From Lobosporangium transversale (lineage: Eukaryota; Mortierellomycota; Mortierellomycetes; Mortierellales; Mortierellaceae), in assembly GCF_002105155.1 (NCBI RefSeq), contig NW_019029001.1:124001-188000 (forward strand): DNA of 64,000 nt, in the 5' to 3' direction. The notes under the pieces were generated by a model. That model saw only the letters and a program-made list of their open reading frames with translations. It searched no databases and was not told the origin of the DNA. A program made the translations under genes and the position numbers. Below, one piece after another: positions 37,076 through 48,885 of this stretch (position 1 is the stretch's first letter; each line of letters begins with the position of its first letter).

Positions 37076-37816
37076 TCAATTCAACATTTGTGGGCCATAA
37101 AGAACATCACTTCTGATGACATACTTTTCTCCCTGTGTAACTTTACTTCCCTCATGAACTAAATCATGCTGAAAGACCAAGGCCTGTCCAACTTTTGGGG
37201 ACACAGCCACACAGTTGCGCAGAGTCATCTCCTCGTCAGTTTTGGCCCACGCCATCCGTTCCTCTAAAAACGTAGTTGCACCTCCTTCACAGCCTTCATT
37301 CAAATAAAACTGAACCGTGACCTTGGTGACATGACCAGACCCATCGGTTCGCCTATATTCGCCATCCATATGAGGCTGGAACTGATCACCAGGTCTGTAT
37401 TTCAGGAACCGGAGTCGCTCATTCATCCCAATGACGGGTCGTTTCTGATAGATGGTGGGGACATGTTGCTGAATTCGTCTCCATAGCTCTGCAGCGACAG
37501 CATGGTCATCAATGATACATCGTTGACCATCGCGATATCCTGGGATATGAACTCCAGAGCCTTCGCTGCCAGTGTTGACGAGCGCAATATCGTATCCCAC
37601 CGCTTCGGATCGAGCAATTAGAGATTGACATTCTTGAGGCGTCAAGATGTTTTGGAGTGTGAAGGCCACAATAGATTGGTCCTGACGATGTCGACCCAAA
37701 AGAGGTTTTAGATCCAGATGTGATGGTTCTCCTGGCGATTTGACCAAGGCTGCAGTGACCTTTGGGTTAAGGACGCCCTGGAGTGAGGAAGTTGTTGATA
37801 TTGACTCTGATGCCAT
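37076..37816 (-). CDS. 2-oxoglutarate/Fe(II) oxygenase, prolyl 4-hydroxylase-like
   Basis: Single exon, 246 residues; the ATG at 37816 is the first in frame. The double-stranded beta-helix signature is complete. FLKYRPGDQFQPHMDGEY carries the H-x-D iron ligands (His149, Asp151), HDLVHEGS the distal His221, and KYVIRSDVLY the Arg235 expected to bind the 2-oxoglutarate carboxylate. FTLQNILTPQECQSLI is the usual N-terminal strand-helix of P4H-alpha-like proteins. No signal peptide is seen, so this is probably a cytosolic or nuclear hydroxylase rather than an ER collagen-type enzyme. The substrate is unknown. It is transcribed divergently from the prolyl peptidase gene, with 511 bp between the start codons. 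Confidence 0.88.
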   Translation of the reverse strand: MASESISTTSSLQGVLNPKVTAALVKSPGEPSHLDLKPLLGRHRQDQSIVAFTLQNILTPQECQSLIARSEAVGYDIALVNTGSEGSGVHIPGYRDGQRCIIDDHAVAAELWRRIQQHVPTIYQKRPVIGMNERLRFLKYRPGDQFQPHMDGEYRRTDGSGHVTKVTVQFYLNEGCEGGATTFLEERMAWAKTDEEMTLRNCVAVSPKVGQALVFQHDLVHEGSKVTQGEKYVIRSDVLYGPQMLN

Positions 37817-38327
37817 GGAGCAGTAGCTGTATCGACTGAGTTTTGATGCGGGATATCTTGAGGACTATTTGGTAGCAAAAGATTCCAGAGAGAACGGAAA
37901 GGAAGAAAAAGATTTAATAACCAAACAGTTCAAAGTTTTTATACTAAAAATGTTCAACCGTGGGCAATGCACCGATGTCAACGTTTTACAATGCCGCAGT
38001 CAATAACTCTGGACAGGAGGCGCAGGCCATATCGTGGCGGGAAAATGTTCGGTCATGTGGTTCACAGTAACTATGTCAGAACTCAGTAATTCATATTCCG
38101 TTGTTTGAGAGTTGTAAATATAATCAAGAGGCAAAACTATGAATGGCGATTGATGGCATGCACTTCTACCGAAGCAATCAGTAGCCAATCAAAAGAAAGT
38201 CCAAAATAAACATTATACTCACGCTCCACTCGCTCATTCTTTTATTGTTGCAGTTATAATCCTTTACCATTCATTCTTAAGATTATTGCCTTCATTCATT
38301 CAATTCATTCACTCGTTCTACCATATC

Positions 38328-41300
38328 ATGGCATCATTCTCTTGGGACCAGATTCGCAATGAGGTGCGCTCTTTTCGGGCATTAGTTCAACCCACAGTTG
38401 TTACCATCTGCGACGTCGTTTTTGATCCCACTCGAGACCGCATCTACTTCCTCGCCAGCGACCTCTCGCGCTCATTCAAATCTCCCATGCTCTTCCGTGT
38501 TGACCTTCCGCCATCTTATTCAACCTTGTCTTCATATTCCCCCGAAGTGGGCAAGACTGAAGACGACATGGAATCACATATTGATACAGATACAGATACA
38601 TATATATATACAGATACAGAGACAGAGACAGATACCGCAGCAGATTCAGATACCGACATTAACACAAATAATAGCACTATTCAGGTCTCAATCTTAACAG
38701 GTCCAGAAGCTGCACAGCATTCACACTCATCCTATCGCCACATAAGCCAATCCCATGATTGTCGTTGCCATGATCATCAGCAGTGTCAATGTCAGTCTCA
38801 GCCCCAGTCTCAGTCTCGGCCCAGGCACACTCGATACCGACGCAGACGACGACATGGACACAATGATCATGACATGGATCTTATACCCTTCAATCCAGAC
38901 TCATATCAAGGCTTTGCCTCCCTAGCACCACCGATCCACATCTTTATTAGTCCTAGGACAGAGCCCATCCAAGCAGCAATCGGGTCCTCCTCCACCTCTA
39001 CTTCATGTGCTAGTTCTGTTGGCGCTAATGGTTCAGCTAACCAGAGATACCCCCACAATGCCTATACACCTGATGTTTCACTCGAAGCTTCTACAGCCAC
39101 GGACCAGATCCTTGCAGCTGCACCTGTGTTGGACTGGACCCCTGTCTTGACTGAGGAATGGCTTAAATATGCCAGTACATGTTGGGGACATTCTCCATGC
39201 GATCGATTATCTTCCTTTCAATTTGAGCCTCAAGTAAATCGTCTCATGTTTTCATTCGGTACAGTCATATACACTGGCGATGTCCAAGAGGTATTTATGG
39301 ATCCTTTGGCGCACTGTCCTTTATATAATCATTCCTAAACTGAATGGCACCATTTCCTGCTACTAACTATGGTTACTTCCTTTTTTTTTTTATGGCACAC
39401 TCTACACTAGGATGGTAAAGTCAACCCGCAGCCTGCTCAATCAGATCCACATCCCTCAACAGACAGCCCGAGTCTCAACCGAACATATTCCAACATGGTT
39501 CACAATGCTCTAACAGCAGGACTCAACCTTGTCTCTGTCTCTGGGCCTTTGACATCGCCACGGGCATCACTTTCAGGATATGGGTCTACACCTACATCTA
39601 CATCTACATCAGCGTCTGCATCTCCATCTCATCTGGATAAGAGTGGTGCTGGATCAACAGGAACCAGAGCAGATCCGAGGCTCGGCGGATCAGCCATGGA
39701 TCTAATCGCATTTACGCGTGATCAGGATATTTGGGTCTCTACGATGACAGGAGTCGAGACACAGCTGACGTTTTGCTCTCGTAACACAAAGAAATCCGAC
39801 ATCAGTTGCGGCATTGCCGAGTTTGTGATGCAAGAGGAATTCCATCGCTCCACAAACTATTATTGGGCTCCGCCTCCACCGCAGTCAAAATCACGTCGGA
39901 GGCCGCAGACACAAATACATATGCAGACAAACACACAGGCGGATATGCAACCATGTATGCATATGCATTCAGATCACCCATCATCTATATCGCAGGATAT
40001 AGACGCTCTTCCTGTGTCAATAGCCAACAACGCGTCTTGTAGAACAACTGAGAAAATCTTGTATCTGCAAGTGTCCGAAGCCATGGTGGATTTGGTTGTG
40101 ATTCCAAGGCAAGGAATGCATCCATCCTGTGAGGAATATAGATACCCGCATGCGGGCACTCCAAATGCGGTCTCGGATCTCCAGATTGTAGAATTTGTCC
40201 CGAAACGGTTTGAGAAGGTAACCGTGCTGGACGGCTTGCGAAATAGCCTGATGACGGCTTTATAGGGCTCCTTATCCTTCTTGGCCATACTAATTAATAG
40301 TCTATATTTTTGTTGCTTCGCATGCTACATTAACCTGTAGGACGAAGTACCAGAGCCCCTTCATAAACGTCTATGGGGTAGGGCATCACTGTACAAACTA
40401 TTCCCTTGGCTCGAGTACATTGTACGCTTTGGATGGATGCCAGATGGAGGAAGGTATAGTGGGACAAAGGCAAAAAAAAAAAAAAAACTGGAAAAAAGTG
40501 TAGATATTGATATAGCACTGCTATTTGTTTCTACTTTTGATCAGTGTATGGGTACAAATCTTAGATCGCCGACAGCAGGTTACAGCAATTATTGTGATTC
40601 CATTAGAATGCTTTATGTCTGTGGCGGAAAAGTCGGATTCATCAGAAGAAATCGAAGACAAACTTGCCAGTCGTATCCGCGTTATACACGAAGAGCAAAG
40701 CAAATACTGGATCAATGTAAGTTATAGAAAGCCTTTCCGTGCACAAAATATAAATAAAAGTTAGATTTTTATATTGGCTTCTGCCCTTTGGTATTATCGA
40801 CTAATAATATCAATTAATAGGTGACAGACATCATACATATTCTTCCATCAGAGCATCATATTACCGACAATCACTCTATGGGAGCCCAAAGTGAGGAAGG
40901 CGCTTTAATTCAATTTATCATCCCATCGGAACGTACGGGATATCGTCACTTGTATCTAGTAACCCACTCCTTCAAATTTGGATCCACGGTCAGACCTATT
41001 ACTGCAGGGCAGTTCCAAGTTGTAGATAAGCAGATCACTGTGGACCCATCTCGCCAGCTCGTTTACTTTACTGCTAAACGTGATTCTGTCTTGGAAACTC
41101 ATCTCTATGTGGCAAGCTACGCCCGCAGCGCTCGACCTGAGAATATGAAGCGATTAACAGAACTTGGATACAGCCATCAGGCCATTGTAGATGTGGAGAA
41201 AGATCGGTTCTTGACCATGTATTCAAGCATGGATCAAAGCCCGGCATGTGCAGTGATACATCTACGGTGGAATGATTGTCGTCTTACAGAACCGGCTTCA

Positions 41301-42880
41301 CCTTCGACCTCAATTGGAAAAAATTATGGAAACAACCATACAGAAAAGATATGCTGGTGCGATTGTGGATGTCACTTCCCAAAAATTTCATCTCATGCAT
41401 ATCTTATTAAGCAAGGGATTATTAATCAAAATGCTGAAAGGATCCGACGCGCCCCTGTTGTGGCTTCTTCATGTCGCCAACAGCAAGGCCACACGCGGTC
41501 TTTTTCAGAGTCATTTGTAAAACCATTTACCTCATCGCCTTCTCCACGAATGGATTCTGCGTTGGATGGATTCAAAGCAGGACCCATGAGCTCGGTTTCA
41601 GGATTCCTAGCTAATCATTCACTGTCAAGCAGTCTGCCAAAAATGTTTACTCAACATCACCATCAGCGTCGCAATCATTGTGACTCAAGTATGGTTGTAA
41701 GCTCTACTGATGATAGCCATAATACCGAAGGATCCAGTTCAACAGGGACGCGCTTACCCAATTTTAAGTTTATATCAGCGATTCGGTCCTCCCCTTCTTT
41801 TTCTAAAGCGCCGTCGCTCTCTCCTTTTTCCTCCTCTCGGTCTTCTCCATCTTCATCTGCTGACTCATCATCTGGTAGTAGTCTTATTAATGCGACTCAT
41901 CACCCTGTGGGGGAATTTTTCTCATTCATGAGTTCTGATAATATAAAACTACATGGCTGCCTGTACAGGCCTGCGAACTATATCGAAGGTCAGAGATATC
42001 CGACGTTGGTTTGTATCTACGGCGGGCCAAGGTCACAGATGGTGTTGAACGAATACAAACTTCCTAGATTCTTACGTGTGTTTTTAGCGGCTAGTCTAGG
42101 CCATGCAGTAGTAATGATCGATGGGCGAGGTAGTAATGATCGTGGACTGGAGTTTGAAGGGAGATTACGTCATCAAATGGGTTTGGTCGAGATTCGAGAT
42201 CAGGTTGAGGGCCTGGAGTTTCTGGCGAGACCTGAAAATGGGGGTATAGTCGATATGAACCGCGTTGCCATTTCTGGGTGGAGCTACGGTAAGTACTGCA
42301 ACAAATACAGCCAAAAGCGCGTATCTTTTATTGGATAGAGTAGATTAATTGGTTTCTTAATTCCTTCATCTCGTGTTTGTAACAAAAAAAAGGCGGCTAT
42401 CTGTCTCTGATGGCTCTGGTGCAATATCCCCACATCTTTAAGCTGTCTATTGCAGGGGCACCTGTCACACAATGGGAACTCTACAACTCGGCTTATACGG
42501 AACGCTACATGGGGCTTGTTCATGAAAACAAGGATGGCTATGCTAAAAGCAATATACTCAACTGGGTCGACAAGTTCCCAGACAGGTAAAGAATGATCGA
42601 AACACGCTTTTTTGTTAATATTGTTTGCTGATATTAATATTGGCATGCCTTTCTATTTTTTCTGGACCTTTGTAGTGAAAATCGTCTATTAATTGCGCAC
42701 GGACTAATTGATGAGAATGTCCACGTCAAGAACACAGAGACCTTGGTGGAGGCTCTCGTGCGAAATAATAAGCCACACCAGACCCAGTTCTACCCAACTG
42801 AGCGTCATGGTCTTCGAGATTCTCGCACTAACGAGCAATTCGAGACATTATTGCTTTACTGGCTTAAAAATTACCTATGA
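38328..42880 (+). CDS. DPP8/9-like prolyl peptidase (S9 family)
   Basis: Seven exons (38328-39290, 39411-40217, 40341-40453, 40545-40716, 40821-42288, 42393-42585, 42676-42880) with exact phase sum, 1,306 residues. The N-terminal propeller includes DLIAFTRDQDIWVSTM and a GIAEFVMQEEFHRSTNYYW segment diagnostic of DPP IV-type enzymes (EE substrate clamp). The C-terminal hydrolase has YPTLVCIYGGP, VVMIDGRGSNDRGLEFEGRL, GWSYGGYLS with Ser1173, LIDENVH with Asp1251 and ERHGLRD with His1283. The family cleaves X-Pro dipeptides from peptide N-termini. Absence of a signal or anchor points to a cytosolic DPP8/9-type enzyme. It is about 400 residues longer than animal DPP8/9 because of Ser/Thr, Asp/Thr and His/Gln-rich insertions in the propeller, for example the DTDTDT tract near 38580-38660. 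Confidence 0.92.
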
Positions 42881-43379
42881 AGTGTAAAAAAAAAAAAATG
42901 GCTCTTGTGTTTTGTATCTAAAATCTATTTACTCAAATCCATTAATGGCAACATGCTCTGTAGTGAAGTCCTTCAGGCTGTATTCAAAAAGGATTGTGCT
43001 CTCAAAATCCAGTAAATATAATAGAACACATCTTTAGAAAGCTCCCAGTATTTTAGAGGGATTTGGCATCTCTCATGACGAGGTCAAACAACTTTAGAGG
43101 AGAATCTAGGCTAGAGTATGTTGTATGGATCTGTCTAAATTCTATGGCTCTCGCCATGTTTACTCGCTTAAACTCACTTTTAAGGATCAGTTATTTGATG
43201 GACAATATTTGTGTAGGGGGTTTGCCTATTGTCAGGAGCTTTTGAACGTCCGTACACCATTACAGTATATATTTTTGAACAAAAAAAGGCAAATTGGAGT
43301 TTTACATGAAACAACTATCAAGATGCATTAAATTTCTGATAAAATAAATGAAACAAATTTTTGAAGGCGTTCCTAACGC
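42881..43379. other. Spacer between the DPP gene and the Fanzor-like relic
   Basis: About 500 bp between the 3' end of the DPP gene and the 3' end of the opposing relic. No ORF of note. A perfect 7-bp stem with a 3-nt loop (43365-43381) sits at its right edge, overlapping the relic stop codon, and is listed separately. Confidence 0.6.
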
Positions 43380-43381
43380 CT
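43365..43381 (-). other. Stem-loop at the 3' end of the Fanzor-like relic
   Basis: AGGCGTT-CCT-AACGCCT is a perfect 7-bp palindrome with a 3-nt loop, overlapping the last bases of the relic reading frame. TnpB and Fanzor guide RNAs typically overlap or follow the 3' end of the nuclease gene, so this could be a remnant of such an RNA or of the element end. A chance hairpin is the alternative. Confidence 0.35.
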
Positions 43382-46300
43382 ATGAACTTGTTGACTTGAA
43401 CTTGTTGGGCCTCGTTTGTGTAGTTATATGGGACAGGCACACACGCGCATTGTTCTCGGATCCGACCATGTCACGATCACAATATATCTGACAGCTTCGA
43501 CAATACTTGGACCTGTTGACATGAATTTCTAGGAATGCGTTGCGGTTGGGGCGGGGACATTTAGCACCAGTGTAATACTCATGAACGCCAACAACTTCGT
43601 ATCCAAGGGGCCTCGCCTGTTTGAGGAAAAAGTAAATAAATGAATATAAATAGGATAGAGAATAGAGTGACCAAAGTCTCTTTTTTTTTTCTGATACTTA
43701 CTCTCGTTATGAATCGCTTTTCGAACTCGGAACGCTTCGAGGATAATGCAGTTTGTGTGTTGAAAGAACCAAGATCGATTACGAAAACTGCAGGGTTGGA
43801 GGAATCCATCTTCCTCCCGTTGTTCCCTCCAGCAAGTTGAGGGATTGAATCAATCCCATAGTCGTATGCAGTTTTCTGAGCTTTTCTCAAGTCCCAAGTC
43901 TTTCGGAGATGCCACTAGCGGAGATAAAAAGATCGGAGTCTTTTCCCCTCTCCATCCCTGTACAGGTACTCCAAGTACGAATTGATCCCTGAAAGCGTCA
44001 TGGGCGGCAGCACTGACTCGATCAGATCGATACCGAATTGGGCCTTTCACTCTTCAAGCAAGTGACGGTACTTGATATAAGGCCCGTACAAGAACGATCG
44101 ACGGATGGTGGTGAAGCGAGGGACTTGGGGCTCCCCTGGACTCAGCGCTGCTGCAACCATTGTCTTTACCTCTCCAGGATCCATCCCAACGACAAGCGGT
44201 GTCGGACCGGAACTTGAGGAGACATTCTTCAGCATCTTGGAGCCTCGTTTCCAGTTGATGCTAGAGACACGCGCTCTTTCCGTATCCGAAGTGTCTGATC
44301 CATCGTCCGAAGAGAGGGTCCAGAGCCAGGAGCCCTTGGAAGCACGGGAGTACGTGGTGCTCCACCTCGCGCACGTTTCACAGTCGCAGGCGGGGCGGCG
44401 CTGAGCTTTCGCTTAGCACAAGTACGTAAGTGGGCCCTTGATGATGAGCTTTCAGCTTCCTGCTCCTCAAGTTGCAAAAGAGCGCTTTCCATGTCATCGT
44501 CATTTTCATCATCGGGGGGCCTGGATGAAGACGCTCGAGGCTTCGGGCGTTCCTTAGTGGTGTCATATGCTAACAGGTTGAGCACGAGTTCATTGGTGCA
44601 GATGGTCCCCTTCAACTTGAACCGATCCGATAATGTATCCATAGTCCCACCTTGCCATGATATCCGTTTATGCGCTGACGGGTTCGAACAGGGCAGAGCA
44701 AGCTACTGATCGACAATCCCTTACGCCTCAGAACCAGCTGGGCAGCCTCATCAATGCTCGCATCATTTGCGAATTCTAATGCGTGGGGGCCTTACGACGC
44801 GTGTCCTCGTGACCGTGGAAGATGTGGAACAAATCCTCCTCAGATAGATAGACGTATGTAGGCTTGTGTTTACTTTTTGGGAAGTCTGCAACATTCTGTT
44901 TGACTATTTTTCTCAAAGAATTAGCCAATCGGGTTTCTGTTTCCTGGCCGCTGCCCAGTCTCGGAGAACTGCTTGAGTTACATCCAAATGAAAAAAAAAA
45001 AAAAAAAAAAAAAACCTAATTGTTGTTTCGCGATGCAGGAGTGCCGCCTCATGTTTAGGCTTGGACATAAAAGTGCGACCCACCACTGATCCCATGAAAT
45101 GCACTCGCATAGCATGCTTAACGGAGATCATTGTCAATATCAGTACAGTAGTGCGGACATGAGCCGACGTATGCCCTGGCCGCTCGGCGAACCCGAGGAA
45201 ATTTGTTTTAGCCTTGTAATGTACGAAGGCTCGCAGGGTATGGGGCTTTTGAGGAGGCGGCCGATGACCAGGAACGGGATTTGAACGCGTTACTATGGTT
45301 GTCTGTGAAGCACGCAAAGCTCTTTCATATCCAGACATCCTCCCAAGTCGCCCTTTTTGGATTAGCGTACTCAATGAGAAGTAAAGTCCTCGCTCTCGAG
45401 GATGTCTTCAAGGTCCGTGATATCTTGCTGAGAGAGGATGTGTTGCACCTGAGCCGGCGACAGGGTATTGAGGAGGATTGTCGGTGAGCCGTACCCGTGG
45501 TTGGATTGCTGCTCGAGAGCCCTTGAGATATGGAAGATATCTTGCTGTGAGAGTCCTGGTTGCGTCCGAGCCACCAAAGGCGTATTGGAAGGGATCACCG
45601 GTGGAGTAAATGTGCAGCTGTATTTCCGCCCGAGGATCCTGGCGATATCGAGGGCAATAACCTCATAACTTATGATCCTTGCCGAATGAAGATAGAACAC
45701 ATGAGACTGCAGGGCATTAGACAGCTTCCTCGCTGCAGGGTTGGACATGTTTCTACACCGCAACGTGTTTGCCTTGATACTTCTTACAGCCAAGGCCTTG
45801 GTGAAGTATCTCTTACGCAAGCTATGGTCCCTTTTTGTGGTAGCAATAAGGCCTCTCCTCTCTTCTGGTTCTGATGTACTACTTCTCCTTGGTAGTATCT
45901 TCTTCTTGTAGAGCCGACGCTATGTAGCCTTCCTAGACGGATCTCGCGGTGACGCTGGACGAGAACTGTGTATGTCAGCATTCAGGGTCATTGTTTGGGG
46001 ATGCAGCTTTGCTTCTTTACTCTTGAAGTGTGGCCGGAACTGATTGGGGCTTGATCCTTCGCGGATATATGCTGTGAGCGGCCTATCAGTCATTCAACAT
46101 AAAATAAAAACAAGATAAATAATTAGTTGTTTGTCAGCTGCAAATTATGTCAACCACTGATTAGTTGTGTGCTAGTATTGATAGCAGCAGCAAGAAGGAG
46201 GTACGGTGAACCAACTTTTGAACTACAATCTCAGTGACATGAAGAGCTTTCAGTTGATTGAAAGTGGTGAGCCCGGACATGAACATCTGGTTGGTAGGGG

Positions 46301-47208
46301 ATGGGTCTTACATAGATGAGGTGTGATATCTAAAAAGACATTACCAGCTAGAGCAAAGTACTCAGAAGCGATAGCCGTGATTGGCCTTTGGTTCATCGTG
46401 GTGATATAGGAGGCTAGTAACGCACGAGCCGATTGAGCTTGAGGCAATTTTCGGATGATGTTTAGATTCCTCGATAGGCCATACTGTGGGATATTATTTG
46501 TATAGTCGTTTTTAGACACCACTCCAAAATCCTCAAGGTGATCAGGGGACGGTAGCCGAAGAGCTTGCATTACATCGATCTTCCTCAACAGAACAAACCC
46601 TTCTTGCCCTGTTAACCTCCTAACTACGTAGGAGATACTTGGATAGATTAGGAAATCACTATCTGACGACACAGCAAACCTTTCAAGCACATTCAAGCCT
46701 CTATTAACCCGGGATTGGCCACGACATAAAGCAGCAATGTATGCATCAGATTTTCCTTGACAGCATACAGTGAACATGGTCACGAGACCATCTGCCAATC
46801 TGTTTATTGTCTCAGTGGTGACGACGAAGGCTCCTCAGGCAAGTTTCAATTCGGTGGATAATAGGTTTGGAAGTCCATCTTCCCTGGGCTGACCGACCGC
46901 GCATCATAGCGAGGTTTTCCTGCAGCCTGTATTTGGCTATTTTGGCGCTCATTATATGCTTTTAGCTTTTCTTCCGTGCGCGCCCGTCGAGATGTAACGT
47001 AGAACAACGTGGGTCAAACGACGATGATATGATGTGCGCCAGCCTTATACCCGCTTGATATGGATTGAGGCTGGAGGTTGAGGCTAAGCTGGCCAAAATA
47101 AACTGGTAATAAGTGCCGAAGATATCGATGTCAAAATGCACATCAGATTGTGTTAAAGGCTTGAAGCCTGCGTTTCTTCAAATACTGGTAGAGGCCGTGC
47201 ACACCCAT
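43380..47208 (-). pseudogene. Decayed FEN1/XPG-like nuclease plus Fanzor (TnpB-like) RuvC gene
   Basis: Read right to left, one co-oriented set of coding fragments spans 3.8 kb. (1) 47208-46250: a FEN1/XPG-like PIN domain beginning MGVHGLYQYLKKRRL, with LASTSSLNPYQAG, FVVTTETI, SSDSDFLIYPSISYVVRRL (acidic metal-ligand block) and VVSKNDYTNNIPQYGL; several frameshifts and stops interrupt it. (2) About 46080-44913: a long middle region of unknown fold, open at 45820-45371 and 45374-45010. (3) 44640-44330: FKLKGTICTNELVLNLLAYD, similar to the segment before the RuvC core in Fanzors, then an acidic Ser-rich linker. (4) 44317-43702: RuvC-I with VVGMDPGEV (catalytic Asp), SFLYGPYIKYRHLLEE, WHLRKTWDLRKAQKTAYDYG and VIDLGSFNTQTALSS. 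(5) After an 85-nt GT-AG intron (43701-43617), 43616-43380: VVGVHEYYTGAKCP, YCRSCQIYCDRDMVGSENNA (zinc ribbon, RuvC-III Asp) and the stop. Within parts 4 and 5 the only breaks are TGA at 44047-44049 and TAG at 43915-43917. The first zinc-ribbon Cys pair has lost one Cys. Whether parts 1 and 3-5 were once one protein is inference. Confidence 0.75.
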
Positions 47209-47361
47209 GGTATGGATTATAGAAGGGGGGTGATTTGGGATGGGGTTTTTGGATAGGCTTGTAAAGTGTTGGAAGGAAAGATGGATTGGAGAGTAAGGAT
47301 AAAATGTGGGTCTGCACATCAAACCCGTAGGGTATTTATATGATTTTTTTTATTTCTTTTC

Positions 47362-47394
<33 letters not shown>

Positions 47395-47731
47395 GTCGTT
47401 TGGAAGATGGGCAAATTTACCCTTTTTACGGACGAAGGGATAGAGTATTTTTGTGCCTTGAGTGTTGACAAACATGGCATTAAGAATGCAATGTTTTAAC
47501 CTGATTGAGATAAACATACTGTGTAATACGAACTAAAGTTCAATAGGACAAAAAGTGGGACCTTTATTTTCAGGACAGACGACATTTTATACATATACTA
47601 ATATGATATCGTCTTCTAAGTCATCGTATATACGCTCTGTGTGTCTATATGATGCAAAGAAACTAAAATTTGATATAATTAATAGTTTTCTAAATTGTTC
47701 ATGCGCCCAATCCGTCTGTGCGTTCCAAAGA

Positions 47732-47765
<34 letters not shown>

Positions 47766-48354
47766 AGACACGAGCCGGTGCCAAGATTTTAGTATTACAC
47801 TTCTTTAGGCTAAATCACTTTGTTTATCCCTTGAACCGTAAAACGGGAAATATTTGCCCATTTAGCTTTCAATTCATGGCAGATCAGACCCAGTTCCCTG
47901 TGCTTTCTACTGGGATATATTTTCCGTCTTTGCATGCCAAGGAATAAAGAAAGCAGTAAAAATCAATCGGCAAAAAATTAGCACATATCAAGCTATATAA
48001 TCACAATGCACTCTGTCTACCATTCACTTGCCTCGACTTCTTTGCGCATATGGCAACCTTTACCGTGCATTCATTTCTTGTTGATAGTCATGGCGAAGGC
48101 TGGAGTTGGCAAATGTAGATTGGAGAAGAGCTGTAAACAATACTCAAAATAATAAAAAAAAACCCTATTTGTTTTTCTGTTGAAAATCTGATGAGTGTGT
48201 TTATTTCAAAAAACGTGACCCTTTTGTTTCGAGTTGGATTGCCGAAGTATAAAAAAAGCGGCTCCACATTGAAATCAAATTTGTGGTAAATTCATCAGCG
48301 TTTTGTTTCGTTCTCTTTCATGCACCCACGAATACATCCTGCCTCTCTCTCTTC
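47209..48354. other. Non-coding spacer upstream of the FEN1-Fanzor relic
   Basis: The 1.1 kb hold a TTTTC repeat (about 47350-47392) and a 28-nt poly-A (about 47736-47763). The relic promoter would have been in the left part. The ORFs at 47555-47947 (+) and 47587-47784 (-) read through the poly-A/T and look spurious. Confidence 0.55.
47350..47392 (+). repeat. TTTTC pentamer repeat
   Basis: About six copies of TTTTC followed by a T-run, 140-180 bp upstream of the start of the FEN1-Fanzor relic. Confidence 0.85.
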
Positions 48355-48885
48355 CTACATAAAGAAACAAAAGAAATTTATTTGCCAAGATTTCAAGTAC
48401 GTCCTGTACTGTATCAATGTCTTTGAGTGACTCTTGTTGGCCAGGAGAGATTTAAGGACATTGTTGGCGCAGATTTTTCTCCGTTCTGCTCTTTCCTCAG
48501 ACGAATAAGATGACTGAGGGTAGCTGGAAGAGCTAGTTGTTGCTGCACCGATCATCGTGCCTTGGGAATAGACCCGTTTGCGAGGGTTGTATTCCTCGGT
48601 GACATCATGGACGTCTACAGAACAGGCCTTTTTTTTGCCCTCGCGGATCTCTTTCCCTTTTTCTCTTTCATCTCTGGCTTTCTTAGCCTTTCATGCATAA
48701 CCACTTCTTCCTTCTTTCCCTTGCTTCACGCTAAATTCAAAGAAAGCACCACTTGCTGATGAAGAGGCAGCATTGCCAGAAGATGATGAAGCGATAGCAT
48801 TTCTGCGGGGTATGTTGATAGATTGCTTTGTATTATTGAGGGGATTGCGTAGATATTTGTGAGTACGAGCAAGTGTTGCAAGTAG
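48355..48885 (-). pseudogene. Unrecognised reading frame broken by one TGA
   Basis: A single minus-strand frame runs for roughly 175 codons from about 48885 to the stop at 48355 and is interrupted only once (TGA after a KEGRSGYA segment, about 48693). It encodes LATLARTHKYLRNP, a Ser/Ala-rich stretch, a Lys/Arg/Glu-rich charged stretch, HDVTEEYNPRKRVYSQG and a helical C-terminal part with EERAERRKICANNVLKSL. No start codon sits at its upstream end. I do not recognise it. It may be a decayed gene fragment or the last exon of a gene with an unrecognised short intron at the TGA; no convincing GT-AG pair spans it. Confidence 0.3.

Noticed and set aside
43640-43840. + strand ORFs antisense to the Fanzor relic
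   Set aside because: The minus strand carries recognisable RuvC motifs and a clean 85-nt intron. The plus ORFs are shadows.
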